Shown: positions 27,775 through 36,681, counted from the first letter of the stretch. The stretch: DNA of 64,000 nt from Verrucomicrobiota bacterium (GCA_016713365.1 JADJPG010000037.1:1-64000), one strand, 5' to 3'. The notes: a model not told the origin generated them from the letters alone. Translations and numbers: made by a program.

Positions 27775-29259
27775 CTAAACGAGCTTGCGCCACCACGGAA
27801 ACCACTTCGCGACACTGCCGTCCGGTTCGACTGGCGGAAGGGTCACACGGCGGAAGCCGCCTTCGCAGTGGACGAGGACACATTCGTGGTCGCGGAGGTT
27901 GCGGAGCAGGTGCGGTTTGATTTTGTGCTCCTCGGTTTCGGAGTAGTTCACGTTGCGCTTGCCGGCACTGTAGCCCCAGGTGCGTTTGATGAGGCGTTTC
28001 TTGCCGAGGAAGTCGGCGCTTTGCACGGCGTCCTGTTCATCGGCGGCACGGAAGATCATTCGATTGCGGAGGTTCAACGTGAGCACCTTCGCCTTGTCAT
28101 GGCCAAGCGGCGGCACCAGCGACGTGGTGGATTGAGCGGCAGCGATGATGGTCGCGCCAGCTTCACGGATGACATCCACGACGTTGTAGTCGCTGGTGCC
28201 GTCTTCGCTGGCGGTCATGAAGCGTTGGGCTTCATCGGCCCAGAGGATGAGAAGATTGTCGTTGGCATGTTCGTCGCGCGCTTTGTCGAACCGGCGGAGG
28301 GCGTGGTTGTAGAACAGGAGTTTGAGGAACGTGTTCACGTAGCGGCGTTCGGTCTGGAATTTCTGCGGCATGGTGACGCATATAATCTTGCCCTGGTCCA
28401 CGTCGCCGATGTCGAAGGTGCTCTCGCGCGAGCAGAAGATTTCGGCGACCTCGGGCGTAAGGAAGTACTGAAGGTAGTTGCCAATGGTTTCGCGCACACC
28501 GCCGAGCTGCTCGGGCGGTTGCGCCAGGAAACGGTTCCCGAAATGTTCGATGAGCGCGGTGCGGCGCGGCATGGGGAGCAATTCGCTGAGAGTCTGCACG
28601 GCGTCGGCGACCGATTCGTTGTCAGAGAGGAGTTCGTATGCTCCGGCGATAGTCACCGGGCGGCGCGTCTCGTAGAGCAGTTCCAACGCATGGGCGATGT
28701 GCGTTTGCGCCTGGCTCTTGAAGAAGCCCTTGTCGCCGCCCTGGCCGAGACTCGTCGCGGTGTCCACGACGAATTTGGCGTAGGTGTTGAATGGAATCGT
28801 GCGGTTGCCGGTGAGATTGAAACGGTGCGAGGGCTGCCAGTCCGGGCCGCTGTTGTCCGGCCGTATCTGGACGTGAATCAAGTCGGGCGTGCGCTCGTAG
28901 TGCTCCGCCATCGCCTTGAGTATTTCCCAATAGACGCCCTTCTCGTCGATCAACAGCCCGCCCCAGCACGGCTCGTTGCGGAAGACTTGGTGAGCGAGTT
29001 GGTTAACGCCGGAACTCGTCTTGCCGGAGCCGGTGTCGCCGGTGATGAGCCAGCCGCGACAGAACTGGCTGCGTTTCCAAGTCAGCCCCTTGAGCCGCGC
29101 GACAAAACCTTCGCGACGCCCTGGCATGACGAGGACAAGAATGCCGAAGCCGGCCGACAAGACCGCGAGCAACAAGCCGTAAGGCTGGGGCAAGTAGCGA
29201 TGGCAACCAATCGCAAGCGCCGCGCTGATGCTGAACAGGAGAATGCCAAAGAGATTCAT
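27775..29259 (-). CDS. virD4: VirD4/TraD-type coupling ATPase
   Basis: A 494-residue protein from ATG 29259; the longer upstream frame runs through the previous gene and is not used. Two N-terminal membrane segments (NLFGILLFSISAALAIG and YGLLLAVLSAGFGILVLVM) precede Walker A LITGDTGSGKT (about residues 71-81) and Walker B NLLILWADEAQRF (about residue 358). TIIAAAQSTTSL after it is typical of coupling proteins. It links the relaxase-DNA complex to the secretion channel. It overlaps the small membrane-protein gene before it by 4 bases and is the last gene of the leftward mobilisation operon. Confidence 0.88.
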   Translation of the reverse strand: MNLFGILLFSISAALAIGCHRYLPQPYGLLLAVLSAGFGILVLVMPGRREGFVARLKGLTWKRSQFCRGWLITGDTGSGKTSSGVNQLAHQVFRNEPCWGGLLIDEKGVYWEILKAMAEHYERTPDLIHVQIRPDNSGPDWQPSHRFNLTGNRTIPFNTYAKFVVDTATSLGQGGDKGFFKSQAQTHIAHALELLYETRRPVTIAGAYELLSDNESVADAVQTLSELLPMPRRTALIEHFGNRFLAQPPEQLGGVRETIGNYLQYFLTPEVAEIFCSRESTFDIGDVDQGKIICVTMPQKFQTERRYVNTFLKLLFYNHALRRFDKARDEHANDNLLILWADEAQRFMTASEDGTSDYNVVDVIREAGATIIAAAQSTTSLVPPLGHDKAKVLTLNLRNRMIFRAADEQDAVQSADFLGKKRLIKRTWGYSAGKRNVNYSETEEHKIKPHLLRNLRDHECVLVHCEGGFRRVTLPPVEPDGSVAKWFPWWRKLV

Positions 29260-29618
29260 AGAAGAAATCTCCCGATGAAGATGCCCACGACGATGGCGAG
29301 CAGCGCGGTGAGCAACAGCCCCGTCACGCTGGGCGCAACGAGCCTCGTCGCGCCCTTGTAGCGGCGAAGTTCTTCCGTGAGCGCCGCCGCCTGGCGCTGG
29401 AACGTCGTGGTGTGCTGATGCGACTGAATCAGCGAGTCGCGGAAGTCCGAGAACGACGGTAGTTCCTCGCGGCGGATTGCATCCCACTGTTGTTGATGGA
29501 TGCGGAACAGTTCGAGGCAGAGCAGCAACGGTTCGTCTTCGCGCAGCTTGTGCTGCTGCCGCCACTGCTCAATAGCCTGCTGAAAGCGATCAGGGGGCTT
29601 TGGCGGCGGTGTTTCCAT
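29256..29618 (-). CDS. small tail-anchored membrane protein of the mobilisation operon
   Basis: A 120-residue protein with a Pro-rich start, a helical cytosolic part (DRFQQAIEQWRQQHKLREDE, SHQHTTTFQRQAAALTEEL) and one C-terminal membrane helix (VAPSVTGLLLTALLAIVVGIFIG). It overlaps the coupling ATPase by 4 bases and the ParA-like gene by 29 bases. The position matches small membrane partners of VirD4 in other conjugation systems (TraM/TrwA neighbours). No family was recognised. Confidence 0.65.
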   Translation of the reverse strand: METPPPKPPDRFQQAIEQWRQQHKLREDEPLLLCLELFRIHQQQWDAIRREELPSFSDFRDSLIQSHQHTTTFQRQAAALTEELRRYKGATRLVAPSVTGLLLTALLAIVVGIFIGRFLL

Positions 29619-30324
29619 GAACAGGGTTGAGTTTCTCTGGCAACAGCAGATCCGCGGCGGACTCGATTTCGGCGTAGAGCCGCTTCTGCCATGTCACGAG
29701 CCGCTGGCGGTCGAGCAGGTAAAAACTCTCATGCTTCGCGGCGGCGGTGATGGTGAGGTTCGCCCGGCTCAAGCCCTCGACGAGCCATTCCTCCATGCGC
29801 GACATCGTGATTTCCTTCCCGCCAAGTTTCTTGAGCAGCTTCACACGCACCGCCGATTGGTCGTAGAGCGCGAAGGCTTCGCCATGAACTTGGTTGCGGA
29901 TGACGACGAAGCGCGCCTTCTCGCCGAGTTCATCCACGACCCGCTGAATCTGGTCGAGACTGTCGGCCTCGTGGTTCACAGGCATGAGCAGCGTCAGCCG
30001 GGCGTCGAGCAGGCGAAGCACTGAGGCGACATCAATCGTGGCGAAGTATTTCAGGAAGACATCCGTGGACGCGGCGCGGCAGTCCACGACAACAAGCTCG
30101 GCGCGCTCCAGCGCACGGAACATTTCATCGAGCGAACGCGGCTGCGCGAGATTCACGAATTCGGCATCAGGATGAAACCGCTTGAGCGTAGAATTTTCGT
30201 TGTCGGAGTCGCACGCGACGAAGGGAGTGCCTCTGTCCTTGAAGAACTGGACGAGATTGACGGCGAAGAAGCTTTTCCCGACACCGCCCTTCCCGTTGAG
30301 GATGAGATTGAGTTGTCGTTTCAT
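29590..30324 (-). CDS. ParA/MinD-type ATPase (TraL-like)
   Basis: A 244-residue protein from ATG 30324 beginning KRQLNLILNGKGGVGKSFFAV, the deviant Walker A motif of ParA/MinD ATPases. A Walker A' like VVVDCRAAS follows, as does a DSDNENSTLKRF segment that binds nucleotide. It most resembles TraL-like ATPases found beside traK and coupling genes in conjugative plasmids. It overlaps the TraK-like gene by 4 bases upstream and the small membrane-protein gene downstream. Possible roles are relaxosome positioning or element maintenance. Confidence 0.78.
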   Translation of the reverse strand: MKRQLNLILNGKGGVGKSFFAVNLVQFFKDRGTPFVACDSDNENSTLKRFHPDAEFVNLAQPRSLDEMFRALERAELVVVDCRAASTDVFLKYFATIDVASVLRLLDARLTLLMPVNHEADSLDQIQRVVDELGEKARFVVIRNQVHGEAFALYDQSAVRVKLLKKLGGKEITMSRMEEWLVEGLSRANLTITAAAKHESFYLLDRQRLVTWQKRLYAEIESAADLLLPEKLNPVHGNTAAKAP

Positions 30325-30776
30325 AGGTCTTCGGGGTTCGCAAACTCGATGCGAGCGATGCGTGGTCCGCACTCTGTCTTGGTTGGTGGCGGCGACAGCG
30401 ACGGGGCCGCGCTCAACAAGTCATCAAGGAACGCAGCTTGCGCCGTCTCGTTGAGCGCAGGCTTTGGCGCAGTGTGAAGGTTGGCGGGAGACGCAGCACG
30501 CGGCGCAGCGGGTGGTTTGCGTTCCCCAGCGCGCACACGCTTTTCTCCCAGGACACGCTGACAGAAGCGCATGACGCAGGTATCCGACGCAGCGATGCCG
30601 CTCTGCGTGAGCAGTTCGCTGATAGTGCGATACGAAGCACCCTTCTTGCGCAGCGCAGCAATATCATCCTTCACCGACAGCAGCCGCGAAGCGCGCGACG
30701 CCGTGCCTCGCGCAAACTGCGATGCAGCGGCCCGGAATCGGTCCAGCGCATCAGCGGAGATAGTGACTCTGTTCAT
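30321..30776 (-). CDS. TraK-like relaxosome accessory protein (putative)
   Basis: A 151-residue protein from ATG 30776. The centre, LLSVKDDIAALRKKGASYRTISELLTQSGI followed by VMRFCQRVL, is a helix-turn-helix-like segment of the kind seen in TraK-type oriT-binding proteins. The C-terminal half is Pro/Ala-rich and ends with EFANPEDL. It overlaps the ParA-like gene by 4 bases and is downstream of a 120-base stretch packed with inverted repeats. The context (TraK-like, TraL-like, VirD4) is that of a mobilisation operon. Sequence similarity is weak by eye. Confidence 0.6.
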   Translation of the reverse strand: MNRVTISADALDRFRAAASQFARGTASRASRLLSVKDDIAALRKKGASYRTISELLTQSGIAASDTCVMRFCQRVLGEKRVRAGERKPPAAPRAASPANLHTAPKPALNETAQAAFLDDLLSAAPSLSPPPTKTECGPRIARIEFANPEDL

Positions 30777-30891
30777 GATGCGAGCAGCGCGGGTAGAGCG
30801 AAGCGGTTGGCGGCTGCTGCAGCAGAATGAGCAGCGCAACGTCGCGCTGGCGCAGTCATGGCGCAGCGGTTCGCGCAGTGTTTCAGTTGGC

Positions 30892-31012
30892 ATCCGCCTG
30901 TTGCGGATACGGCAGCGCGAATACGCTGCCTGTCCGACGCGATAGGCGCAGCCGTCGCGCAATTTCGTGCGCCGCACGAAAACCTTCGGAATCGAAGGGG
31001 TAGGGCGTGCCC
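30892..31012. repeat. cluster of five short inverted repeats; candidate oriT
   Basis: Within 121 bases there are ATCCGC/GCGGAT (30892-30897, 30903-30908), GGCAGCG/CGCTGCC (30911-30917, 30924-30930), TTTCGTGC/GCACGAAA (30963-30970, 30974-30981), CCTTCG/CGAAGG (30983-30988, 30993-30998) and GGGC/GCCC (31003-31012). All are perfect stems with loops of 2-6 bases. The stretch lies in the 240-base gap upstream of the TraK-like gene, as oriT does in several conjugative plasmids. Alternative readings are an attenuator or a terminator for the small gene at 31017-31271. Confidence 0.5.
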
Positions 31013-31016
31013 AAAG

Positions 31017-31271
31017 TTAAATCCGATGAGAAACAGATTGCCTCCTTTGCTCCCGCACCTCCTGACGCCAACACTCCAACTCCGTGATGAGGATGGTGAT
31101 TTGCGCGTTCTGCTCGATGCCCTGCGCTCGAATTTTCGTCGCGTAGTCGTTGCCGAGTTGAGAATCCGGCAACTGCTGAACCGAATGATTGGCGTGCGTG
31201 TGGATGCGCTCGCTGAGTTTCTTGAGCACTTCGATGGCCGTGAGTAATTGAGCAGTGGTGGGAGTTTGCAT
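31017..31271 (-). CDS. hypothetical small helical protein
   Basis: An 84-residue ORF from ATG 31271 (MQTPTTAQLLTAIEVLKKLSER). It is helical and rich in Gln and Glu, with QNAQITILITELECWRQEVREQ near the end. It begins 5 bases after the stop of the next upstream gene, which supports an operon. No motif recognised. Confidence 0.5.
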   Translation of the reverse strand: MQTPTTAQLLTAIEVLKKLSERIHTHANHSVQQLPDSQLGNDYATKIRAQGIEQNAQITILITELECWRQEVREQRRQSVSHRI

Positions 31272-31276
31272 GGTGA

Positions 31277-31564
31277 TCAAATGCGAATGCCGCGTGATAA
31301 TGGTAGGTGGGTTAGTCGCCGGCGTTGGCCGATCCGGCGCGTCGGGAGCCACCGCGCTTGCTTTGCCTCCTCTTGCGATACCGGATGTGCCCACGGATTG
31401 CCGAATCCGAGACGTGCGGCCATTTCCTCCGCGATGATCTTCGTTGGAGCCTCGACTACGGTGCGCAAAGGATTGCCCTGAGCGTGGGCATACTCGCGGT
31501 CAGTGTGATAAATCCCCCAGAGCCGGTTGCCGGCTTTCGGTTCAGGAACTTCGCCCGTGTTCAT
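31277..31564 (-). CDS. hypothetical protein under the ICE operator
   Basis: A 95-residue ORF from ATG 31564 (MNTGEVPEPKAGNRLWGIYH). The middle part, DREYAHAQGNPLRTVVEAPTK then AARLGFGNPWAHPVS, looks conserved and globular. A GTG start at 31612 would place the operator inside the gene, so the ATG is preferred. One of the three ICE inverted repeats lies 34 bases upstream. It is first in the leftward unit that may run through to virD4. Function unknown. Confidence 0.55.
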   Translation of the reverse strand: MNTGEVPEPKAGNRLWGIYHTDREYAHAQGNPLRTVVEAPTKIIAEEMAARLGFGNPWAHPVSQEEAKQARWLPTRRIGQRRRLTHLPLSRGIRI

Positions 31565-31597
31565 GCTCCAAGTGAACACGAATTCGTCCCCCGCTTT

Positions 31598-31612
31598 GTG
31601 CCCGTCGGGCAC
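31598..31612. promoter_or_regulatory. ICE operator copy 2 (GTGCCC-GTC-GGGCAC)
   Basis: Six-bp perfect arms around GTC; flanking bases extend one arm to TTGTGCCC while the other reads GGGCACAT. It lies upstream of the leftward gene at 31277-31564 and about 170 bases before the rightward gene at 31782. It is the same motif as at 9819 and 36663. Confidence 0.65.
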
Positions 31613-31781
31613 ATTCTGCTGCGTCCGGTGCGACTGATCTTGCTGCCCTAGAGTTTTTGATTTGCGCTGGGCAAACTCCTGATCCTGCGTTCAGACTTGG
31701 ACACATGAACCTTCGCCCATTGATACGGAGCGACTCAGCAAGCCGCTCGCTCAAATAGACAGGCAAGAAATTCGATCTTCT

Positions 31782-32852
31782 ATGACTTGGGAGTTCACAG
31801 CCAGTAGCATCAAAGAATTGTCCAATATCCGTCAGTCCTTGCCTGAAACGGCAAAACCGACGGTAGCTGGTGAGCTTGTGCAGATGACGCAATTGATCGC
31901 AGCGCTCGCGAGGACTGAGGTTTTCAGGTTCCCGTTCAGGGCGTGCCACACGGGGGAGCAAGGTGTGCCGGACTTTCGATTGGAATCTGGTACACGCAGG
32001 ATTGGTGTGGAGATGGCCAAGGTCACTTCAAGGAATCTCGAACACGCTCGAAGTTTGCAGGCCAAGCTGCCTGACCCTCCTTCGCACTTTGCCTCAAGCA
32101 GCCTTTGCCATCCCGAATCCTTCGCAAGAAAACTCAAAGAAGGTCGCGATGCCTGGTCGAAATTCGTGGCTTCACAATTGCCGCAGCATTGCCGCGAGTG
32201 GAATGCAGCATGGAACGGAAATGACAAAGTGTCAGATGATGTGAAAGCGGATTTAGTCCTCGTGCTAAACAGCATCGTTGACGGCCCTCCTATCGCCGAT
32301 GATCCAGAATTGACTCGCGCTTTTCCACAGCCAGTCGTGATAAAGGTGGAAGGATTTCCATGCGGTGAAACCTGCCGAGATCGAAAATCGTGGCTGGAGG
32401 ATGCTTTCTGGGAATCACTGGCTGTGCCTCTAAACCCGACGCTGATGGTCAGTCCATTCATCCAGGAGGATGATACCGCGATGTCTCGCAACGAGGTGAT
32501 GAATGCGGCATTCGTCCTTCCTGCGCTGGGTATCGGCGGTCCCACAGTGGAGGAGGAACGTCAGGTTTGGGTCCAGAGAGTCTGCTCCGAAGTTGAAGAC
32601 AAAGGCGGAAAACTCATGGCGGGCAAGTTTGCCCATGCTGACGAGTATTGGCTGGTGCTCTGGGATCGAATGGGCACTCCTGAATGGGAGTTGCCATCCA
32701 GAGTAAGGGCTGTTTCTCAGCGGCTTGCATCGTGTTGGAAGCCGGGCTGGTTTTCGCGTGTCTTCATCCACGACGAGCACTTCGAGTGGCAGGTGATGTT
32801 CACAGCGGCAGGTTCGAGCAACCTTGCCAACTGTATTGGCGGCGCGTTCTGA
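31782..32852 (+). CDS. hypothetical protein upstream of ietAS, possible nuclease-like fold
   Basis: A 356-residue soluble protein. Around residues 65-86 it has GVPDFRLESGTRRIGVEMAK, a pattern (D, then E-x-x-K after a beta strand) loosely like PD-(D/E)XK nucleases; this is only suggestive because the spacing E-M-A-K is off. The C-terminal half has several Trp-rich strands (EYWLVLWDRMGTPEWEL). It is on the same strand as ietA, 124 bases ahead. It could be an independent cargo gene or an added component of the defence locus. Confidence 0.55.
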   Translation: MTWEFTASSIKELSNIRQSLPETAKPTVAGELVQMTQLIAALARTEVFRFPFRACHTGEQGVPDFRLESGTRRIGVEMAKVTSRNLEHARSLQAKLPDPPSHFASSSLCHPESFARKLKEGRDAWSKFVASQLPQHCREWNAAWNGNDKVSDDVKADLVLVLNSIVDGPPIADDPELTRAFPQPVVIKVEGFPCGETCRDRKSWLEDAFWESLAVPLNPTLMVSPFIQEDDTAMSRNEVMNAAFVLPALGIGGPTVEEERQVWVQRVCSEVEDKGGKLMAGKFAHADEYWLVLWDRMGTPEWELPSRVRAVSQRLASCWKPGWFSRVFIHDEHFEWQVMFTAAGSSNLANCIGGAF

Positions 32853-32976
32853 TTCCGAGGGTTGGACTGCCGTTGACCTGCCCGTTGTGGCAGGCTCGAT
32901 GTGCATGAGAGAAGGTCGGCGTGCAAAGCTGGCAATCCCGCCAGCCGACGGATAGCGTTGGGAAACATGAACGAGC

Positions 32977-33969
32977 ATGGCAACTGCTGAACAAATTAAG
33001 GCGCTGGTGAAAAGTCACGGTGAAGGTGACGATTCACGTTTTTACTCCGTGGCCATGCAAGTAGCCGCCGGTGAGGCCAAAAATGGGCATCCCGACTTTG
33101 CCGCTGAGTTGCGCGCGCTGATTGACCGGGCGCGGGAGAAGCAGGCGCTGCCTATGCCCGCCGGAACCACGATTCCGATGGCCGCGCCACGCGGGGAGTT
33201 GGCGGAACTGCTGGCGGCGTTTTACCCGGAAACCCGCCTGTCAGACATGATTCTAACGCCGGCTCTGAACGCGCGACTTCACCGCATTGTTGATGAGCAG
33301 CGGCAAATCGCCAAGCTCAAGGGCCACAACCTGCATCCGCGTCGTCGGCTATTGCTGACCGGCCCGCCTGGATGCGGCAAAACGATGACAGCCTCGGCGC
33401 TGGCCGGCCAACTGGGCGTGCCGCTGCTCGTAGTGCGCTTGGACGGACTCATTACGAAATTCATGGGCGAGACAACGGCCAAGCTCAGGATGATTTTCGA
33501 CGCGGTGGAGCGAACTCGCGCCGTGTATCTGTTCGATGAATTTGATTCGATCGGCACGGAACGCGGCAGCGGCTCGGATGTGGGCGAGATTCGCCGGGTA
33601 TTGAACAGTTTCCTGATGTTCATCGAACGGCACACAGGAACGAGTTTAATAATCGCGGCGACGAATCACTCGCACAGTCTGGACACAGCATTGTTTCGTC
33701 GCTTTGACGATTTGCTGGAGTTCCATCGGCCGGATAAGCCACTGATCCGGCAGGCCATCCAGCGGCGGCTGGCGCTGGCTCCAGTGAAGGCGAAAGTCGA
33801 TTTAGCGAAGTTGTCCACGGCAGCGCAGCGCATGAGCTTCGCCGAAATTGTGAAGTCGTGTGACGAGGCATTGAAGGAAGTGCTGCTGCGCGACCGCCAC
33901 GAGTTGCGGACGGCGGACGTGCTGACAGCCATCAGCGAGCGTCGCACGTTCCTGCGACGCGGCAAGTAA
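32977..33969 (+). CDS. ietA: IetA-like AAA ATPase
   Basis: A 330-residue AAA+ ATPase with Walker A GPPGCGKT (residues 129-136), Walker B YLFDEFDSIG (Asp187, Glu188), sensor IIAATNHSHSLD and an arginine-finger region LFRRFDDLLEF. The N-terminal 120 residues form a helical adaptor. It is followed 6 bases later by a large subtilase gene. An AAA ATPase paired with a subtilisin-like protease is the IetAS architecture, first described as a plasmid stability pair on an Agrobacterium Ti plasmid and later as an anti-phage system. The ATPase is the likely controlling partner. Confidence 0.85.
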   Translation: MATAEQIKALVKSHGEGDDSRFYSVAMQVAAGEAKNGHPDFAAELRALIDRAREKQALPMPAGTTIPMAAPRGELAELLAAFYPETRLSDMILTPALNARLHRIVDEQRQIAKLKGHNLHPRRRLLLTGPPGCGKTMTASALAGQLGVPLLVVRLDGLITKFMGETTAKLRMIFDAVERTRAVYLFDEFDSIGTERGSGSDVGEIRRVLNSFLMFIERHTGTSLIIAATNHSHSLDTALFRRFDDLLEFHRPDKPLIRQAIQRRLALAPVKAKVDLAKLSTAAQRMSFAEIVKSCDEALKEVLLRDRHELRTADVLTAISERRTFLRRGK

Positions 33970-33975
33970 TTCACT

Positions 33976-36513
33976 ATGCCCGAAAATCGAGGAGGAGAGT
34001 TCAAGCACCTTCTGTTGCAAAGCGACAGTCAAGGCCAGTCGTTCACGACCCCTCGCCGTGGCGGTGGCGGAGTGTCGTTCCCTCCCCGCAACAGGCAAGA
34101 CCACGGGTCACGGTTGAAGGCTCAACTCACCCGCATTCAGCAGGAATTTGAACGAATCTTGCAGGAACGTCGCGCTTCAGGAAAGACAACGGACTTCGGC
34201 CTCATACTGGAGTTCGTCAGCGACCCTGGGTTCCCTCTGAACGTAGAAAAGCTGGAACGCCGTGGGGCACATATCCAGTTGCTGAACGTCCGAAAGAAAG
34301 GTGCTTTGAATGCCGAAGGCCAACAGGTTGAGATCACTCTTGCGACAGTAAGGGTTCCCTATGGGAAACTGGACCAGTTTGTCCGATTGGTTGAGGCATA
34401 TCGAATCCAAGACACCAATCACGAAGACCCTGAGAAGAGGAGGCCAAAAAACGAAGCACTCATCGCAACGGTCGCTGAAATAAGGGTCGCCGCTCTGGAA
34501 GCATTCTGGACGGACGAGGAGAAGTCGTTGCCTCGTGCGGATGACCGAGTGGCGTGGGAAGCATGGTTACACGTCGGCGAAGGAGCCAACGGCCGCGAAC
34601 AGGTCTTGCAGCAGTTTCGTCTGACGGCGCAACAAGCCGGGGTTCATGCCGGCGAACAACATATCGACCTGCCAGAAAACACGGTGCTCCTCATTCGGGC
34701 AACCCGGCGCCAGCTTGAGTCATCGTTGGACCTGCTGAACTGCCTCACCGAACTGCGCGAGCCGCAGGTGACGGCGGAGTTTTTCGCCGCGATGAGTCCA
34801 GTGGATCAAAAGCCGTGGGTTGATGATGCCGTCAGGCGAATTACGTGGCCTCCGCTGGACGCGCCGGCAGTTTGCCTGCTCGACACCGGAGTAAACAATG
34901 GGCATCCGATAATAAGTCCCGCCTGCGCTCTTGCAGATTTACATACTTACGATCCGGCATGGGGCGTGAACGATACGCATCCTTCCGGGCACGGGACACC
35001 AATGGCTGGACTGGCGTTGTTCGGCGACCTCACGCCGGTTCTCACAGGGAACGCGCCCATCGAGCTTTCGCACCGATTGGAATCGGTCAAGATGTTGCAC
35101 CCGTCTGTAGCGAACGAACCCGAACTCTACGGTGACATCACGCGGGAGTGCATGGCGCGCGCAGAGAGTGCCGCACCAAACAGGAAGCGTGTCTTTTCGA
35201 TGCAGGTCACCAGCAAGGTGTCTCGCGCAAGGGGCAGGCCGAGTTCGTGGTCTGCGGCGGCGGACCAGTTGTGCGCAGGAGTTGGAGAGGAGGCGGGAAA
35301 CCAGCGCCTTGTAATGGTCAGCGCAGGGAACGCCGAATTGCAACGCGCTTCCGAGTATCCGGCAAGCAACGAGACTGACCAAGTGAACGATCCTGGCCAA
35401 TCCTGGAACGTGGTGACAGTCGGGGCATTCACTGAAATGACTTCGCTCGACCAATCTCGCTGGCCGAATTGGCAGCCTCTGGCTCCTGTGGGAGGACTTG
35501 GCCCGTCCAGCACGACATCGCTCGTCTGGGAGGACCAGTGGCCGATCAAACCGGACATTGTGGTCGAAGGAGGTAACATGGGCGTGCATCCGACGGACGG
35601 GACAGTTGACTACCCGGACTCGCTGCAACTCCTTTCAACCAACAAGGATTTCCAGTCTCGCTTGCTGATCACCACGGGCGACACGAGTGCTGCAACTGCG
35701 CAAGCAGCCCGCATGGCGGCCATCATTCAAAGCGAGTATCCGCTCCTGTGGCCTGAGACAATTCGGGCACTGATGGTGCATTCAGCGGAATGGACACCAA
35801 CGATGCTCGGAGGCAGAGAACCAGGCGCAATTCCCAAGGCGCAGTGGCCCGGTATCCTGCGGCGGTACGGTTTCGGCACGCCAAACCTTGCCAGTGCGCT
35901 TCGCAGTGCCCGCAGCGCCGTCACCCTGATTTGTCAGGATGAGATTCAACCGTTCATTCTTGATGAGAGCGACGTGAAAACGAACGAGTTGCGGTTTCAC
36001 AACTTGCCGTGGCCTCGTGATGTGCTGCTCGACAACGGCACACTCAACGCGGAGATGCGCGTCACCCTGTCGTATTTCATCGAGCCAAACCCCGGCCCGC
36101 GTCAGACAAACGACCGTTACCGCTACGCTTCGTGTGGTTTGAGATTTGATGTGAGGCGTTCGTTGGAAAGCGAAAGTGAATTCCGAGCACGCATCAACCG
36201 GGAGGTGCGGGAAGAAGGACAGGATCAGGTGAGTGGCAGCCCCGACTCGAACGAGTGGGCGCTGGGGATCAATCTTCGTCACCGCGGCTCGGTTCATACC
36301 GATACCTGGCGCGGAACTGCAGCACAGTTAGCTGAAAAGAATCACCTTGCCGTCTTTCCTGTGAATGGCTGGTGGCGCATGAGAAAGCACCTGAACCGTT
36401 ACAACGCGCGAGTCCGCTACTCGCTTGTGGTTACGATTCAAACGCCGGCTCAGGCCGTTGACATTTACACACCGATTGCGGCTCAGATCGGCATTCCGGT
36501 GAGCGCCAGTTGA
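33976..36513 (+). CDS. ietS: IetS-like subtilisin-family (S8) protease
   Basis: An 845-residue protein with a full catalytic triad: Asp303 in VCLLDTGVNNGHP, His339 in HPSGHGTPMAG and Ser571 in TTGDTSAATAQAA. An oxyanion-type Asn lies in VMVSAGNAEL. A large N-terminal domain (about 290 residues, helical start, Gly-rich linker) and a C-terminal beta-rich domain flank the protease core, as in IetS. There is no signal peptide, so it acts in the cytosol. It lies 6 bases downstream of ietA. The triad residues indicate an active enzyme, presumably restrained by IetA until triggered. Confidence 0.85.
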   Translation: MPENRGGEFKHLLLQSDSQGQSFTTPRRGGGGVSFPPRNRQDHGSRLKAQLTRIQQEFERILQERRASGKTTDFGLILEFVSDPGFPLNVEKLERRGAHIQLLNVRKKGALNAEGQQVEITLATVRVPYGKLDQFVRLVEAYRIQDTNHEDPEKRRPKNEALIATVAEIRVAALEAFWTDEEKSLPRADDRVAWEAWLHVGEGANGREQVLQQFRLTAQQAGVHAGEQHIDLPENTVLLIRATRRQLESSLDLLNCLTELREPQVTAEFFAAMSPVDQKPWVDDAVRRITWPPLDAPAVCLLDTGVNNGHPIISPACALADLHTYDPAWGVNDTHPSGHGTPMAGLALFGDLTPVLTGNAPIELSHRLESVKMLHPSVANEPELYGDITRECMARAESAAPNRKRVFSMQVTSKVSRARGRPSSWSAAADQLCAGVGEEAGNQRLVMVSAGNAELQRASEYPASNETDQVNDPGQSWNVVTVGAFTEMTSLDQSRWPNWQPLAPVGGLGPSSTTSLVWEDQWPIKPDIVVEGGNMGVHPTDGTVDYPDSLQLLSTNKDFQSRLLITTGDTSAATAQAARMAAIIQSEYPLLWPETIRALMVHSAEWTPTMLGGREPGAIPKAQWPGILRRYGFGTPNLASALRSARSAVTLICQDEIQPFILDESDVKTNELRFHNLPWPRDVLLDNGTLNAEMRVTLSYFIEPNPGPRQTNDRYRYASCGLRFDVRRSLESESEFRARINREVREEGQDQVSGSPDSNEWALGINLRHRGSVHTDTWRGTAAQLAEKNHLAVFPVNGWWRMRKHLNRYNARVRYSLVVTIQTPAQAVDIYTPIAAQIGIPVSAS

Positions 36514-36662
36514 TGCGTATGCCATGTCTTCCGATGATGAGACGACACGTTTTAGGAATTGAGCAAGTTTCTCTGGGCAGAAGCTTGAGACATGATTCCT
36601 TGCAGCGTGGCGCGGGTATTGGGCGACGGACTCCGATGAGTGGATGAAGTCAGCCGCGTTGA

Positions 36663-36681
36663 ATGTGCCCATCGGGCACAA
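36663..36681. promoter_or_regulatory. ICE operator copy 3 (upstream of the relaxase gene)
   Basis: GTGCCC-ATC-GGGCAC at 36665-36679, flanked by AT on the left and AA on the right. It lies 36 bases before the likely GTG start of the relaxase. A longer relaxase frame opening at 36640 would run through it. Its presence therefore supports the downstream start. Confidence 0.68.
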
